This document shows positions 1 through 6,696 of a stretch of DNA of 11,841 nt, piece by piece (positions within the stretch are counted from its first letter, which is position 1; every line of letters begins with the position of its first letter). Below the pieces are notes generated by a model that was given only the letters and a program-made list of their open reading frames with translations, was not told where the DNA came from and did no database searches. Both the position numbers and the translations under genes were made by a program. The stretch comes from an uncultured Oscillospiraceae bacterium (GTDB taxonomy: Bacteria > Bacillota > Clostridia > Oscillospirales > Ruminococcaceae). The stretch covers positions 1-11,841 of the forward strand of contig USBI01000050.1 in the NCBI GenBank assembly GCA_900552945.1. The letters run 5' to 3'.

Positions 1-5
1 GCTAT

Positions 6-38
6 TCGTCGGCAGCGTCAGATGTGTATAAGAGACAG
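6..38 (+). other. Illumina Nextera adapter with Tn5 mosaic end (non-genomic)
   Basis: Positions 6-19 match the Nextera read-1 adapter (TCGTCGGCAGCGTC), and 20-38 match the 19-base Tn5 mosaic end (AGATGTGTATAAGAGACAG) exactly. Bases 1-5 (GCTAT) would then be the end of an i5 index, although that part is recollection of index sets and less certain. Genomic sequence begins at about 39. This is library-preparation sequence left on a contig end, not a mobile element of the organism. Confidence 0.97.
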
Positions 39-39
39 C

Positions 40-354
40 CGTAAAGCAGAGAAAAAGGCGATTGAAGACGCGCGTTTTGTTCTCCCCAACGCCTGTGATA
101 CCAAGATGATTGCTACGTTTAACGCGCGGAGCCTGTTAAACTTTTTTGCGCACCGTTGCTGCAACCGCGCTCAGTGGGAGATTCGCGAACTCTCCAATGA
201 GATGCTGAGGCTGGTGCTGGAAGTGTCGCCGAACCTGTTTGCGAAGGCAGGACCGCCTTGTCTTCGAGGCAACTGCCCGGAGGGGAAAATGAGCTGCGGA
301 AAGCCGGAAGAGGTGCGTGCGTATTATCGCGCCATGCGGGGGAAAACTGAATGA
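40..354 (+). CDS. thyX: FAD-dependent thymidylate synthase ThyX, 5'-truncated (C-terminal ~104 residues)
   Basis: This is the C-terminal part of flavin-dependent thymidylate synthase, which methylates dUMP to dTMP using methylene-tetrahydrofolate and reduced FAD in the cytoplasm. The visible family hallmarks are an ARFVLP stretch, then NARSLLNFF, an Arg a few residues later, and AQWEIREL. This is the dUMP-binding region typical of ThyX. The N-terminal half with the RHR...S motif is missing because the contig begins here. The frame stays open into the adapter, which gives a spurious start at 22 and an artefactual MCIRDS N-terminus; only codons from 40 on are genomic. The C-terminus carries a cysteine-containing extension (C-X4-C-X6-C, within [17 protein letters not shown]). 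The stop at 352-354 overlaps the tmk start (ATGA), so dTMP synthesis and its phosphorylation are translationally coupled. Confidence 0.93.
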   Translation, partial: RKAEKKAIEDARFVLPNACDTKMIATFNARSLLNFFAHRCCNRAQWEIRELSNEMLRLVLEVSPNLFAKAGPPCLRGNCPEGKMSCGKPEEVRAYYRAMRGKTE

Positions 355-1016
355 ATGGAAGACTGGTTGTACTGGACGGATTGGACGGGAGCGGAAAATC
401 CACCCAGCTTGCTTTATTGGAACAAAGTTTAAAGGCGCGCGGACGGGAGGTAACGCCTATTTCTTTCCCGGATTACGCGGAGCCTTCTTCGGCGCTGGTC
501 AAAATGTACCTGGCCGGTGAGTTTGGCGGAGAGCCGGGCGATGTCAACGCTTATGCCGCTTCATCTTTTTACGCGGTTGACCGTTACGCGAGCTATAAGA
601 AATTCTGGCAGAAACCGTACGAAAACGGCGGCTTTATTCTGGCGGCGCGTTATACGACCTCCAACGCCATCCATCAGATGTCAAAATTGCCCCGGCAGGA
701 GTGGGACAATTATCTTTCCTGGCTGGAGGATTATGAATACCGCCTGCTCGGGCTTCCCAAACCGGATGCCGTTGTGTTTTTGGACATGCCGCCGGAGGTT
801 TCGCAAACGCTTTTATCCGGGCGGTATCATGGCGATGAGCAGAAAAAGGACATTCACGAAAAGGATGTTTCGTACCTGCTTTCCTGCCGGATTTCCGCTT
901 TGTACGCGGCAGAGAAACGCGGCTGGCAGGTTGTGTCCTGCGTGGATGAGCAGGGCCAGGTCCGCAGCGTGGAAGAAATTCAACAACAGCTTTTATCAAT
1001 AATGGATAGGATGTAA
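351..1016 (+). CDS. tmk: Thymidylate (dTMP) kinase
   Basis: A 221-residue cytoplasmic kinase converting dTMP to dTDP with ATP, the step right after ThyX. The P-loop is GLDGSGKST (residues 10-18). A DRY triplet lies at 77-79, followed by ASYKKFW. The LID-type segment is [17 protein letters not shown] near 154-170, and [10 protein letters not shown] (141-150) is the usual strand before it. The length is normal for the family. An oddity is the segment expected to carry the dTMP-kinase DR(Y/H) motif: it reads [12 protein letters not shown] (98-109), with Ala99 in place of the usual Asp. The surrounding residues fit the family well, so this looks like a real substitution or a subfamily trait and not decay. 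The gene overlaps thyX by four bases and is followed after 6 bp by a DUF2156 gene. Confidence 0.93.
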   Translation: MNGRLVVLDGLDGSGKSTQLALLEQSLKARGREVTPISFPDYAEPSSALVKMYLAGEFGGEPGDVNAYAASSFYAVDRYASYKKFWQKPYENGGFILAARYTTSNAIHQMSKLPRQEWDNYLSWLEDYEYRLLGLPKPDAVVFLDMPPEVSQTLLSGRYHGDEQKKDIHEKDVSYLLSCRISALYAAEKRGWQVVSCVDEQGQVRSVEEIQQQLLSIMDRM

Positions 1017-1022
1017 AACAAC

Positions 1023-1913
1023 ATGGTTACAACAAAACTGCAATTTCGAAAAATTGAGCTTTCTGATAAGCCTTGGATCGACGAATTGTTGAAAAAAAGT
1101 GATTTTTACGGCAGTGAATACTGCTTTGGCAACAATTTTATCTGGGCCAACGCGTATCATTCCAAAATCGGACGGTATAAGGACTTTTATCTTCAATTTA
1201 ATGAAGACGCCAAACATTTTTCCTTTCCGGCGGGTGAGGGCGATTTAAAAGAGGTAATCGAGCTGATGATGGATTATGCCGAGGAAAACGGTTTTCCGTT
1301 TGTCATGCACGTCAGCCATGAGCGAAATCGGAAAAAGCTGGAGGAACTGTTCCCTGGCCGGTTCGATTTCGCTGAGCGGCGGGATTACTTTGATTATATC
1401 TATTCTTCCGAAAGCCTTATGACGCTCAAAGGGAAAAAACTTCATTCCAAACGAAACTTTATCAACCGTTTTATTGAAAAAGAGTGGAGCGCGGAACCGG
1501 TCACCGAAGAAAACATTCATTTGTGTAAGGAATTCAACGCTTTTTGGTGTGCGCAGAATGACTGTGGAGAAGATGAGAGCAAGCGGGAAGAAATGTGCGC
1601 AGTGCGTAAAGCGCTTGACCACTTTTTTGAACTTGGATTCAAGGGGTGTATTTTAAAACAGGAGGGGCGGGTCGTCGCTTATTCGTTCGGCGAACCGGTC
1701 AACTCCAACACGTTTATCGTTCATGTGGAAAAGGCTGACTCGCAGGTTCCTGGTGCTTATCCTATGATCAACCGGGAGTTTGTGCGGATGTTCGCTTCCG
1801 ATTACGAGTTTGTCAACCGTGAGGAGGATTTGGGTGTAGAAGGCCTCCGGCGCGCGAAGCTTTCTTATAATCCGGTGAAATTTACCGTCCGTTACCGGGT
1901 GACACCACGATGA
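1023..1913 (+). CDS. DUF2156 / phosphatidylglycerol lysyltransferase C-terminal-like acyltransferase
   Basis: A 296-residue soluble protein of the DUF2156 family, which shares the double-GNAT fold of the catalytic domain of MprF-type lysyl-phosphatidylglycerol synthases. Recognisable family blocks are SEYCFGNNFIWANAY (31-45), LKGKKLHSKRNFINRF (135-150), a region around FGEPVNSNTFIVHVEKAD (222-239), and the C-terminal NREEDLGVEGLRRAKLSYNP (265-284). No membrane segments are visible, so this is the stand-alone form without the flippase domain of MprF. The acyl donor (probably an aminoacyl-tRNA or acyl-CoA) and the acceptor are not known for these stand-alone proteins. The ribosome binding site is weak (GGATAGG at about 1004-1010), consistent with coupling to tmk. 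The gene ends in an ATGA overlap with another GNAT gene. Confidence 0.85.
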   Translation: MVTTKLQFRKIELSDKPWIDELLKKSDFYGSEYCFGNNFIWANAYHSKIGRYKDFYLQFNEDAKHFSFPAGEGDLKEVIELMMDYAEENGFPFVMHVSHERNRKKLEELFPGRFDFAERRDYFDYIYSSESLMTLKGKKLHSKRNFINRFIEKEWSAEPVTEENIHLCKEFNAFWCAQNDCGEDESKREEMCAVRKALDHFFELGFKGCILKQEGRVVAYSFGEPVNSNTFIVHVEKADSQVPGAYPMINREFVRMFASDYEFVNREEDLGVEGLRRAKLSYNPVKFTVRYRVTPR

Positions 1914-2779
1914 GTGAAGGGTATTGCATCAACAAGGCTGGCCCGGCGGATCTTGCTGCGTGCAGAATGATCTGGCAGCGCTGTTTCGGAGACGGCGATG
2001 CTTATCTGGATTTTTATTATCAGCATGGGTTTCCGCTGTTTGAGACACTTGTTCTGCGGGCGGAAGACGAGATCCGTTCTATGCTCACACTCATCCCTGC
2101 GGAGTACCGTGCAAACGATATCTGTTATCCTGCGGCGTATGTTTACGCGGTGGCGACTGACCCTGCCGCTCAGGGAAAAGGATATGCGTCCGCTTTGTTG
2201 AAGGCGGCACATGAGCATCTTTTAAACAAAGGAGTCACTGTTTCAGCATTGTTCCCGGCTTCGGACAGCCTGTATGAATACTATGCCCGTCTGGGTTATC
2301 GTACGGCTTTTTCTGTTTGTGTAAAGCGGTACGAAAATCCTTTCGGTCTGCCGGCTTACGGCAGTATTGCTCCGGCGCAGCGAGAAACGTTCTGCTCTCT
2401 TCGCCGCGAATATCTTTCCAAAATGAGTCATTCGTTTTCCTTTTCTGAAAAGGCGACCGGTTACCTGTTTGACGAATCCGCGTTCACAGGCGGTGAAATT
2501 CTGCATCTTACAGATGGTAAGGGTTTACAAGGCTATGCGGTTTGTACTAAAATAGAGAAAACAGTTGTCGTAAAAGAGACAAATTTGGAAGAACCTGTAT
2601 TGAAGCAGTTTTTGCCCGGACTGTTTAAACGGTATGAGGCGGAATCGGTTCAGGTCAAATTCCCCTGCGTGCACGGTGAAACGGTGTTGCGGCACGGGAT
2701 GCTGTGCCCGCTGGAGCCTGCTTCTGCGAATATAATCAGTTCCCGTGCGGATGGTTATATGAACCTTGTTCTGGACTGA
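1910..2779 (+). CDS. GNAT-family N-acetyltransferase
   Basis: A 289-residue acetyltransferase. The N-terminal half is a GNAT domain: YVYAVATDPAAQGKGYASAL (77-96) is the beta4/motif A region, with the Q-G-K-G-Y-A acetyl-CoA pyrophosphate loop at 88-93. LYEYYARLGYR (121-131) is the usual motif B end, where the Tyr is often the general acid. The C-terminal ~150 residues do not match a motif I can name; they may be a second, degenerate GNAT or SCP2-like half, as in longer GNAT proteins. The acceptor substrate cannot be read from the sequence. It starts inside the stop of the DUF2156 gene (ATGA, 1910-1913), so the two acyltransferases are made together and may act on related substrates (inference). 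Confidence 0.85.
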   Translation: MSEGYCINKAGPADLAACRMIWQRCFGDGDAYLDFYYQHGFPLFETLVLRAEDEIRSMLTLIPAEYRANDICYPAAYVYAVATDPAAQGKGYASALLKAAHEHLLNKGVTVSALFPASDSLYEYYARLGYRTAFSVCVKRYENPFGLPAYGSIAPAQRETFCSLRREYLSKMSHSFSFSEKATGYLFDESAFTGGEILHLTDGKGLQGYAVCTKIEKTVVVKETNLEEPVLKQFLPGLFKRYEAESVQVKFPCVHGETVLRHGMLCPLEPASANIISSRADGYMNLVLD

Positions 2780-2807
2780 ATGCCGGTGGCATTGACGAAT
2801 GATATAA

Positions 2808-2815
2808 CAGGAGGG
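2808..2815 (+). promoter_or_regulatory. Shine-Dalgarno site that fixes the DJ-1 gene start
   Basis: CAGGAGGG lies 6 bases before the ATG at 2822. The in-frame ATG at 2780 has no comparable site and would add 14 residues that the family lacks, so 2822 is preferred. Confidence 0.8.
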
Positions 2816-2821
2816 ATTTTC

Positions 2822-3364
2822 ATGATTTATGTGTTTTTGGCAGACGGTTTTGAGGAGATCGAAGCGCTTACCCCTGTGGATTATCTCCGTCGGTGTGAGC
2901 TGGAAGTAAAAATGGTTGGCGTGACCGGCGTGATGGTAAAAAGCTCGCACGGAATCCGTGTAATGCCGGATGTTTTGCTCAGCCATATGGACCTCAACGC
3001 GGCGGATATGATCATCCTGCCGGGAGGCATGCCGGGAACGCTTAACTTGGAGCAGTCACAGGCGGTGCAGGACGCAGTGGATTTCTGCGCACGCCATGAC
3101 CGGTGGATCGGCGCTATTTGCGCGGCTCCTTCTATTTTGGGCCACAAAGGCCTTTTGGACGGAAAAACCGCAACCTGTTATCCGGGCTTTGAAGCGCAGA
3201 TGGGGAATGCGAAACTGGCGGAACAACCTGGTGTTTATGTAGACGGTAAAATTATTACAGCAACGTCGGTCCATTTCGCGGAGCAGTTCGCGTTTACATT
3301 GGGCGAATGCCTGCTTGGCAGCGGGAGAATGGATTTGCTGAAAACGGCTGTGGTTTACCGCTGA
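2822..3364 (+). CDS. DJ-1/PfpI family protein (ThiJ/YajL-like)
   Basis: A 180-residue class I glutamine-amidotransferase-like protein of the DJ-1/YajL group. The nucleophile-elbow Cys is C100 in GAICAAP, and the paired acidic residue that tunes its pKa is Glu14 in GFEEIEALTPVD. The position of the DJ-1 histidine (human His126) appears to be Tyr120 in TATCYPGFE, as in many bacterial members. Other family blocks are ADMIILPGGMPGT (61-73) and TATSVHFAEQFAFTL (146-160). Reported roles for the family are protection against oxidative or carbonyl stress, chaperone activity and deglycase activity; the last is disputed, and which applies here cannot be told. The start at 2822 is chosen for its ribosome binding site and family length. 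It follows the GNAT gene by 42 bp and precedes 5-FCL by 24 bp. Confidence 0.92.
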   Translation: MIYVFLADGFEEIEALTPVDYLRRCELEVKMVGVTGVMVKSSHGIRVMPDVLLSHMDLNAADMIILPGGMPGTLNLEQSQAVQDAVDFCARHDRWIGAICAAPSILGHKGLLDGKTATCYPGFEAQMGNAKLAEQPGVYVDGKIITATSVHFAEQFAFTLGECLLGSGRMDLLKTAVVYR

Positions 3365-3388
3365 TCTTTTTTGAGAGGGTGAAGAACC

Positions 3389-4123
3389 TTGACCTCAAAT
3401 ATGAAACTGTTAAAGCAGGAGATCCGCGCGGAGTATAAGAAAAAACGCCGCGCAATTCCGCCGGAAGTAAAGGCGGAGCGGGACCGGAAGATTTTTGATT
3501 TTGTGCTTCAGATGCCGGCTTATCAAAAAGCGCAGGCTCTGTTTTGTTATGTATCCCTGCCGGACGAGGTGGATACGATTCCGCTTTTATTGGACGCTCT
3601 TTCGAAGGGCAAGCAGGTCTGTGTGCCGGTGTCTCTGCCGGAAACTTGTACGGTGGATTTTTATGAAATCCATTCGCTGGATGATCTGCGCCCGGGCACC
3701 TACGGGGTGCTGGAGCCAGACCCTCTGCGCTGTAAAAAAATCACTTCTTTTTCGCGCAATTCGATCTGCATTGTTCCGGGATTGGTGTTTGACGAAGAAG
3801 GGTTTCGTCTTGGTTATGGAAAAGGTTATTATGACCGTTTTTTGCAAAAGTATTGCGGTACCCGGGTTGGGGTGTGTTACCGTGAAATGCGGGTGAAATT
3901 GCTTCCGCATGGATATTATGACCGTCCGGTTCACTGGCTTGTCAGTGAGGATGAGATAAAACGAATTAGGATAGTTCAGGGGAGGAACCAGGGTGGACGA
4001 AAACAAAAACAATGGCACACAGCAAAACGGACAGGATCCGCAAACCGTTCCGGTGCCCGAGGCGGAAGAAAACCGCATGCCGGATCAGGCCGAAATCAAG
4101 GCAAAAACGGCATTTCAACTTGA
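3389..4123 (+). CDS. 5-formyltetrahydrofolate cyclo-ligase with an aberrant C-terminal tail
   Basis: This enzyme converts 5-formyl-THF plus ATP to 5,10-methenyl-THF, returning the stored folate to the one-carbon pool. Residues 1-192 are a full-length enzyme: the N-terminal basic helix KQEIRAEYKKKRRAI (9-23), FCYVSLPDEVDT (52-63), IVPGLVFDEEGFRLGYGKGY (128-147) with the Mg-ATP loop LGYGKGYYDRF (141-151), and the end block RPVHWLVSEDEI (179-190). Residues 193-244 are a basic, low-complexity tail with no family counterpart; they read the first 131 bases of mltG in another frame. Stops lie just off-frame at 3967-3969 and 3972-3974, so a one-base change in the A run at 3958-3961 in either direction would end the protein normally. 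The start is TTG at 3389, with GAGAGGG about 9 bases upstream; ATG at 3401 is the alternative. Confidence 0.9.
   Translation: MTSNMKLLKQEIRAEYKKKRRAIPPEVKAERDRKIFDFVLQMPAYQKAQALFCYVSLPDEVDTIPLLLDALSKGKQVCVPVSLPETCTVDFYEIHSLDDLRPGTYGVLEPDPLRCKKITSFSRNSICIVPGLVFDEEGFRLGYGKGYYDRFLQKYCGTRVGVCYREMRVKLLPHGYYDRPVHWLVSEDEIKRIRIVQGRNQGGRKQKQWHTAKRTGSANRSGARGGRKPHAGSGRNQGKNGIST
3978..3985 (+). promoter_or_regulatory. Shine-Dalgarno site for the GTG start of mltG
   Basis: AGGGGAGG lies 7 bases before the GTG at 3993. It sits inside the extended reading frame of the upstream cyclo-ligase gene. This suggests that mltG initiation was laid out for an upstream gene ending at about 3970. Confidence 0.82.
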
Positions 4124-5315
4124 TGAGATCGATTTTGATAAAGCCTATGAAGAGCTGAAAAAAGAATCTCTTCTGCCGGATATGGAAACCAAAGATAAGA
4201 TTCAGAAATTCCGTGAAGAAACAAAACGTGAGGAAAAGGAATTCAAACGGATCCGCCGGAAAAACAAGACCCGCTGGCTTCGTGTGCTTATTTTTATCGT
4301 GTGTATTCTGGGAATATCGGCAGCTATTTCGCTGACGGTTTTGGAAGGCTTCCGCGATATTATGGGCATGAACAAGGAAGAAGGAAAGACAATCTCCATC
4401 GAGATCCCCAGAGATTCGACTGCGGATGAAATCGCCGATCAGCTTGGGGAAGAGGGAGTTATTTCTTATCCGTGGCTGTTTAAACTCGTTATTAAACTGG
4501 ATGGAACCGGAAGCACTCTTCAGGCAGGCCTTCATGACATTCCGCAGCATGCTTCTTACGCCGAGATCGTTCAGATCCTTCAGCAGATCCCGCCGGAAGA
4601 CAGCAGCGTTGTGGAAATCCAGATCACGGAAGGCGACAACCTTTATGAGATTGCTCAAAAACTGGAACAGGGTGGCGTTTGCAATGCGGCGAGCTTTATC
4701 AGTGTTGCCAACGGAACTCCGTTTGGTTTTGCGTTTGAGGATGAGATCACCGATAACAGCGAACGTTTTTACCGTATGGAGGGCTATTTCTTCCCCGACC
4801 GGTATAAATTTTATGTAGACGACGATCCAGCCGATGTAGCAGAGAAGATCTTCCGTAACTTCGAAGAAAAGATCGAGCCTTACCGCGCGGAGATTGAACA
4901 GAGTGGAAAATCTTTGGAAGAGATCATTATTATGGCTTCGCTCATTCAGGCGGAGGCCGCGAATGAAGAGGAAATGCCGACGATTGCTTCCGTTTTCTAC
5001 AACCGTTTGAATAATCCGTCCCAGTACCCGCATTTGCAGACTGATCCGACGGTGCTGTATGTGGAAGAGGTCATCAAGCCGAACATCGACGCGCCGAACC
5101 AGCAGATGTATGATGCGTATAACACGAATGTTTGTGAAGGGCTTCCCGCTGGGCCGATTTGCAACCCGGGTGAGGCGGCAATTAAAGCGGCGCTTAATCC
5201 GGAAAGCACTGGATATTACTATTTTGTTCACAACACAGAAACCGGTGAAACGCTGTTTGCTTCTACCTATGAGCAGCACCAGGCAAACTGTGCGAAATTT
5301 GGCATTACCGCCTGA
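3993..5315 (+). CDS. mltG: Endolytic murein transglycosylase MltG (YceG-like)
   Basis: A 440-residue single-pass membrane enzyme that cleaves nascent glycan strands and so limits peptidoglycan chain length. The N-terminal ~93 residues are charged and cytoplasmic, with a Lys/Glu-rich helix or possible coiled coil (50-92). The transmembrane segment is about 95-117 (WLRVLIFIVCILGISAAISL onward). An extracellular LysM-like region follows (SIEIPRDSTADEIADQL and VEIQITEGDNLYEIAQKL). The YceG catalytic domain has EGYFFPDRY (263-271), MASLIQAEA with the expected catalytic Glu321, ASVFYNRL (332-339), LQTDPTVLY (348-356) and YNTNVCEGLPAGPICNPG (376-393). The GTG start is fixed by its ribosome binding site. 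The cytoplasmic extension is longer than in E. coli MltG but usual for Firmicutes. Its stop overlaps an in-frame but less likely start of the next gene. Confidence 0.95.
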   Translation: MDENKNNGTQQNGQDPQTVPVPEAEENRMPDQAEIKAKTAFQLDEIDFDKAYEELKKESLLPDMETKDKIQKFREETKREEKEFKRIRRKNKTRWLRVLIFIVCILGISAAISLTVLEGFRDIMGMNKEEGKTISIEIPRDSTADEIADQLGEEGVISYPWLFKLVIKLDGTGSTLQAGLHDIPQHASYAEIVQILQQIPPEDSSVVEIQITEGDNLYEIAQKLEQGGVCNAASFISVANGTPFGFAFEDEITDNSERFYRMEGYFFPDRYKFYVDDDPADVAEKIFRNFEEKIEPYRAEIEQSGKSLEEIIIMASLIQAEAANEEEMPTIASVFYNRLNNPSQYPHLQTDPTVLYVEEVIKPNIDAPNQQMYDAYNTNVCEGLPAGPICNPGEAAIKAALNPESTGYYYFVHNTETGETLFASTYEQHQANCAKFGITA

Positions 5316-5317
5316 TG

Positions 5318-5324
5318 AAGGAGG
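5318..5324 (+). promoter_or_regulatory. Shine-Dalgarno site that fixes the U32 gene start
   Basis: AAGGAGG lies 8 bases before the ATG at 5333. The alternative ATG at 5315 precedes this site and would turn it into coding sequence (the K-E-E codons), so 5333 is preferred. Confidence 0.85.
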
Positions 5325-5332
5325 AAAATATC

Positions 5333-6565
5333 ATGTTGCCGTCTGTTCCAGAAGTATTATCTCCCGCGGGGGATTTTGAGTGCCTGCAGGCAGCGATTCG
5401 TTTTGGAGCGGATGCGGTCTACCTTGGCGGGACCCGCTTTGGCATGCGGGTTGCTTCTGCGAATTTTGACGATGAACTGCTTCAAAAAGGGGTCGCGCTC
5501 GCGCATGAGCATGGGGTGCGGGTCTATTTAACCTGCAATACTCTGCCGACGAATGAAGAGATTGACGCGTTACCGGAGTTTCTGAAAAGCGTTCAGGCGG
5601 CCGGAGTTGATGCGGTCATCGTCACCGACCTGGGCGTTCTTTCCCTTGTCAAACAGTATATCCCGGAAATGGAAGTACACATTTCCACCCAGACCGGTGT
5701 AGTCAACTACCGCACGGCGACCGAGCTTTACCACATGGGCGCCAAACGGGTGGTGCTTGCGCGGGAACTTTCGTTTGAAGAGATTGCTTGTATTCGTGAT
5801 AAAACCCCGCCGGAACTGGATATTGAGGCGTTTGTGCACGGCGCCATGTGCGTTTCTTTTTCTGGCCGGTGCCTGCTTTCCAGCTATCTGACCGGCCGTG
5901 ATGCAAACCGCGGGGAGTGTGCACAGCCTTGCCGTTGGGGATATCACCTTATGGAAGAAAAACGCCCCGGTATGTATTTTCCCATTGAGGAAGACGAGAA
6001 GGGCACCTATATCCTCAACGCAAAAGACCTTTGCATGATTGAGCATATTGATCGGCTTGTATCCGCGGGAATCACCAGCCTGAAAATTGAAGGGCGCGCG
6101 AAATCCTCTTACTATGTTTCGGTCGTGACCAATGCCTACCGCAACGCGGTGGACCTCTACCGGAAAGACCCGGAGCACTTCAAGCTGCCGCAGTGGCTGT
6201 TTGATGAGGTGCGCAAGGTGAGCCACCGTCAGTACTCCACCGGCTTTTATTTTGGCCGTCCGGAACAGGGGCAGTATTACGAAACCGGGGGATATGTGCG
6301 CGGTTATGATGTGGTCGCGCTGGTGGATGACTGTCGTGACGGCGTTTTGTACTGTACCCAGAAGAATAAGTTCAGCGTGGGCGATACGCTGGAATTGCTT
6401 GAACCACGGGCCGGAGTGCGCAGCTTTACCGTGACTGCGTTGGAGGATGAGGAGGGGACTGCTTTGGAAAGCGTTCCGCATCCGCAGATGAAGTTCCGCT
6501 TGCTTGCCGGTTTTTCGGCAAAAGCTGGTTCTATCCTTCGGCGGGCACGGCCGATGGGTGAGTGA
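5333..6565 (+). CDS. Peptidase U32 family protein, probable tRNA U34 hydroxylation protein (TrhP/YrrN/YrrO-like)
   Basis: A 410-residue U32 protein. The N-terminal TIM-barrel-like domain starts with EVLSPAGDFECLQAAIRFGA and includes ADAVYLGGTRFGMR. The family signature is EAFVHGAMCVSFSGRCLLSS, followed by TGRDANRGECAQPCRW. Cys173, Cys180, Cys196 and Cys200 are the four conserved cysteines, which in TrhP proteins are thought to bind an iron-sulfur cluster. A C-terminal small beta-barrel-like region follows (about 320-410). Members once called collagenases are now known, in E. coli (TrhP/YegQ) and B. subtilis (YrrN, YrrO), to be needed for 5-hydroxyuridine at tRNA position 34. In B. subtilis the order is mltG (yrrL), trmR, then two U32 genes; here the methyltransferase is absent between mltG and a single U32 gene. 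A protease role is unlikely. Confidence 0.9.
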   Translation: MLPSVPEVLSPAGDFECLQAAIRFGADAVYLGGTRFGMRVASANFDDELLQKGVALAHEHGVRVYLTCNTLPTNEEIDALPEFLKSVQAAGVDAVIVTDLGVLSLVKQYIPEMEVHISTQTGVVNYRTATELYHMGAKRVVLARELSFEEIACIRDKTPPELDIEAFVHGAMCVSFSGRCLLSSYLTGRDANRGECAQPCRWGYHLMEEKRPGMYFPIEEDEKGTYILNAKDLCMIEHIDRLVSAGITSLKIEGRAKSSYYVSVVTNAYRNAVDLYRKDPEHFKLPQWLFDEVRKVSHRQYSTGFYFGRPEQGQYYETGGYVRGYDVVALVDDCRDGVLYCTQKNKFSVGDTLELLEPRAGVRSFTVTALEDEEGTALESVPHPQMKFRLLAGFSAKAGSILRRARPMGE

Positions 6566-6604
6566 TCAGCCTGTTGATTGTTGTTTTAAAAATGTTTCAT
6601 AATG

Positions 6605-6635
6605 AAAAAGCCGTCTGCATTGCAGACGGCTTTTT
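6605..6635. terminator. Bidirectional intrinsic terminator between convergent operons
   Basis: A perfect 9-bp stem (GCCGTCTGC at 6610-6618 and GCAGACGGC at 6622-6630) has a three-base loop (ATT). It is flanked by A5 on the left and T5 on the right, so it gives a U-tract on either strand. It lies 40 bp after the U32 stop and about 60 bp from the stop of the DUF1667 gene on the other strand. No gene is seen in 6566-6696 apart from this element. Confidence 0.95.
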
Positions 6636-6696
6636 GTTTTTGTTGTGGTTTTTAAGAGTGCGCAAACAGCAGAGCCGTACAACGGCTGCACTGGTT

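Noticed and set aside
20..38. A Tn5 mosaic end as a sign of a resident transposon
   Set aside because: It is preceded directly by the synthetic Nextera primer sequence and lies at the contig end, which is the pattern of library adapter carry-over. No transposase gene is present.
3966..5279. A 437-codon open frame on the minus strand, opposite mltG
   Set aside because: It is the antisense shadow of a clear MltG. Its translation is basic, with no recognisable motif, and it starts without a suitable ribosome binding site. Frames of this sort arise from the codon bias of the sense gene.
5570..6481. A 303-codon open frame on the minus strand, opposite the U32 gene
   Set aside because: The sense strand carries an unmistakable U32 signature. 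The antisense reading is His/Arg-rich without domain features.
6636..6696. A small gene or RNA between the terminator and the DUF1667 stop
   Set aside because: No start with a ribosome binding site and no structured element is seen. It looks like a short 3' untranslated stretch.
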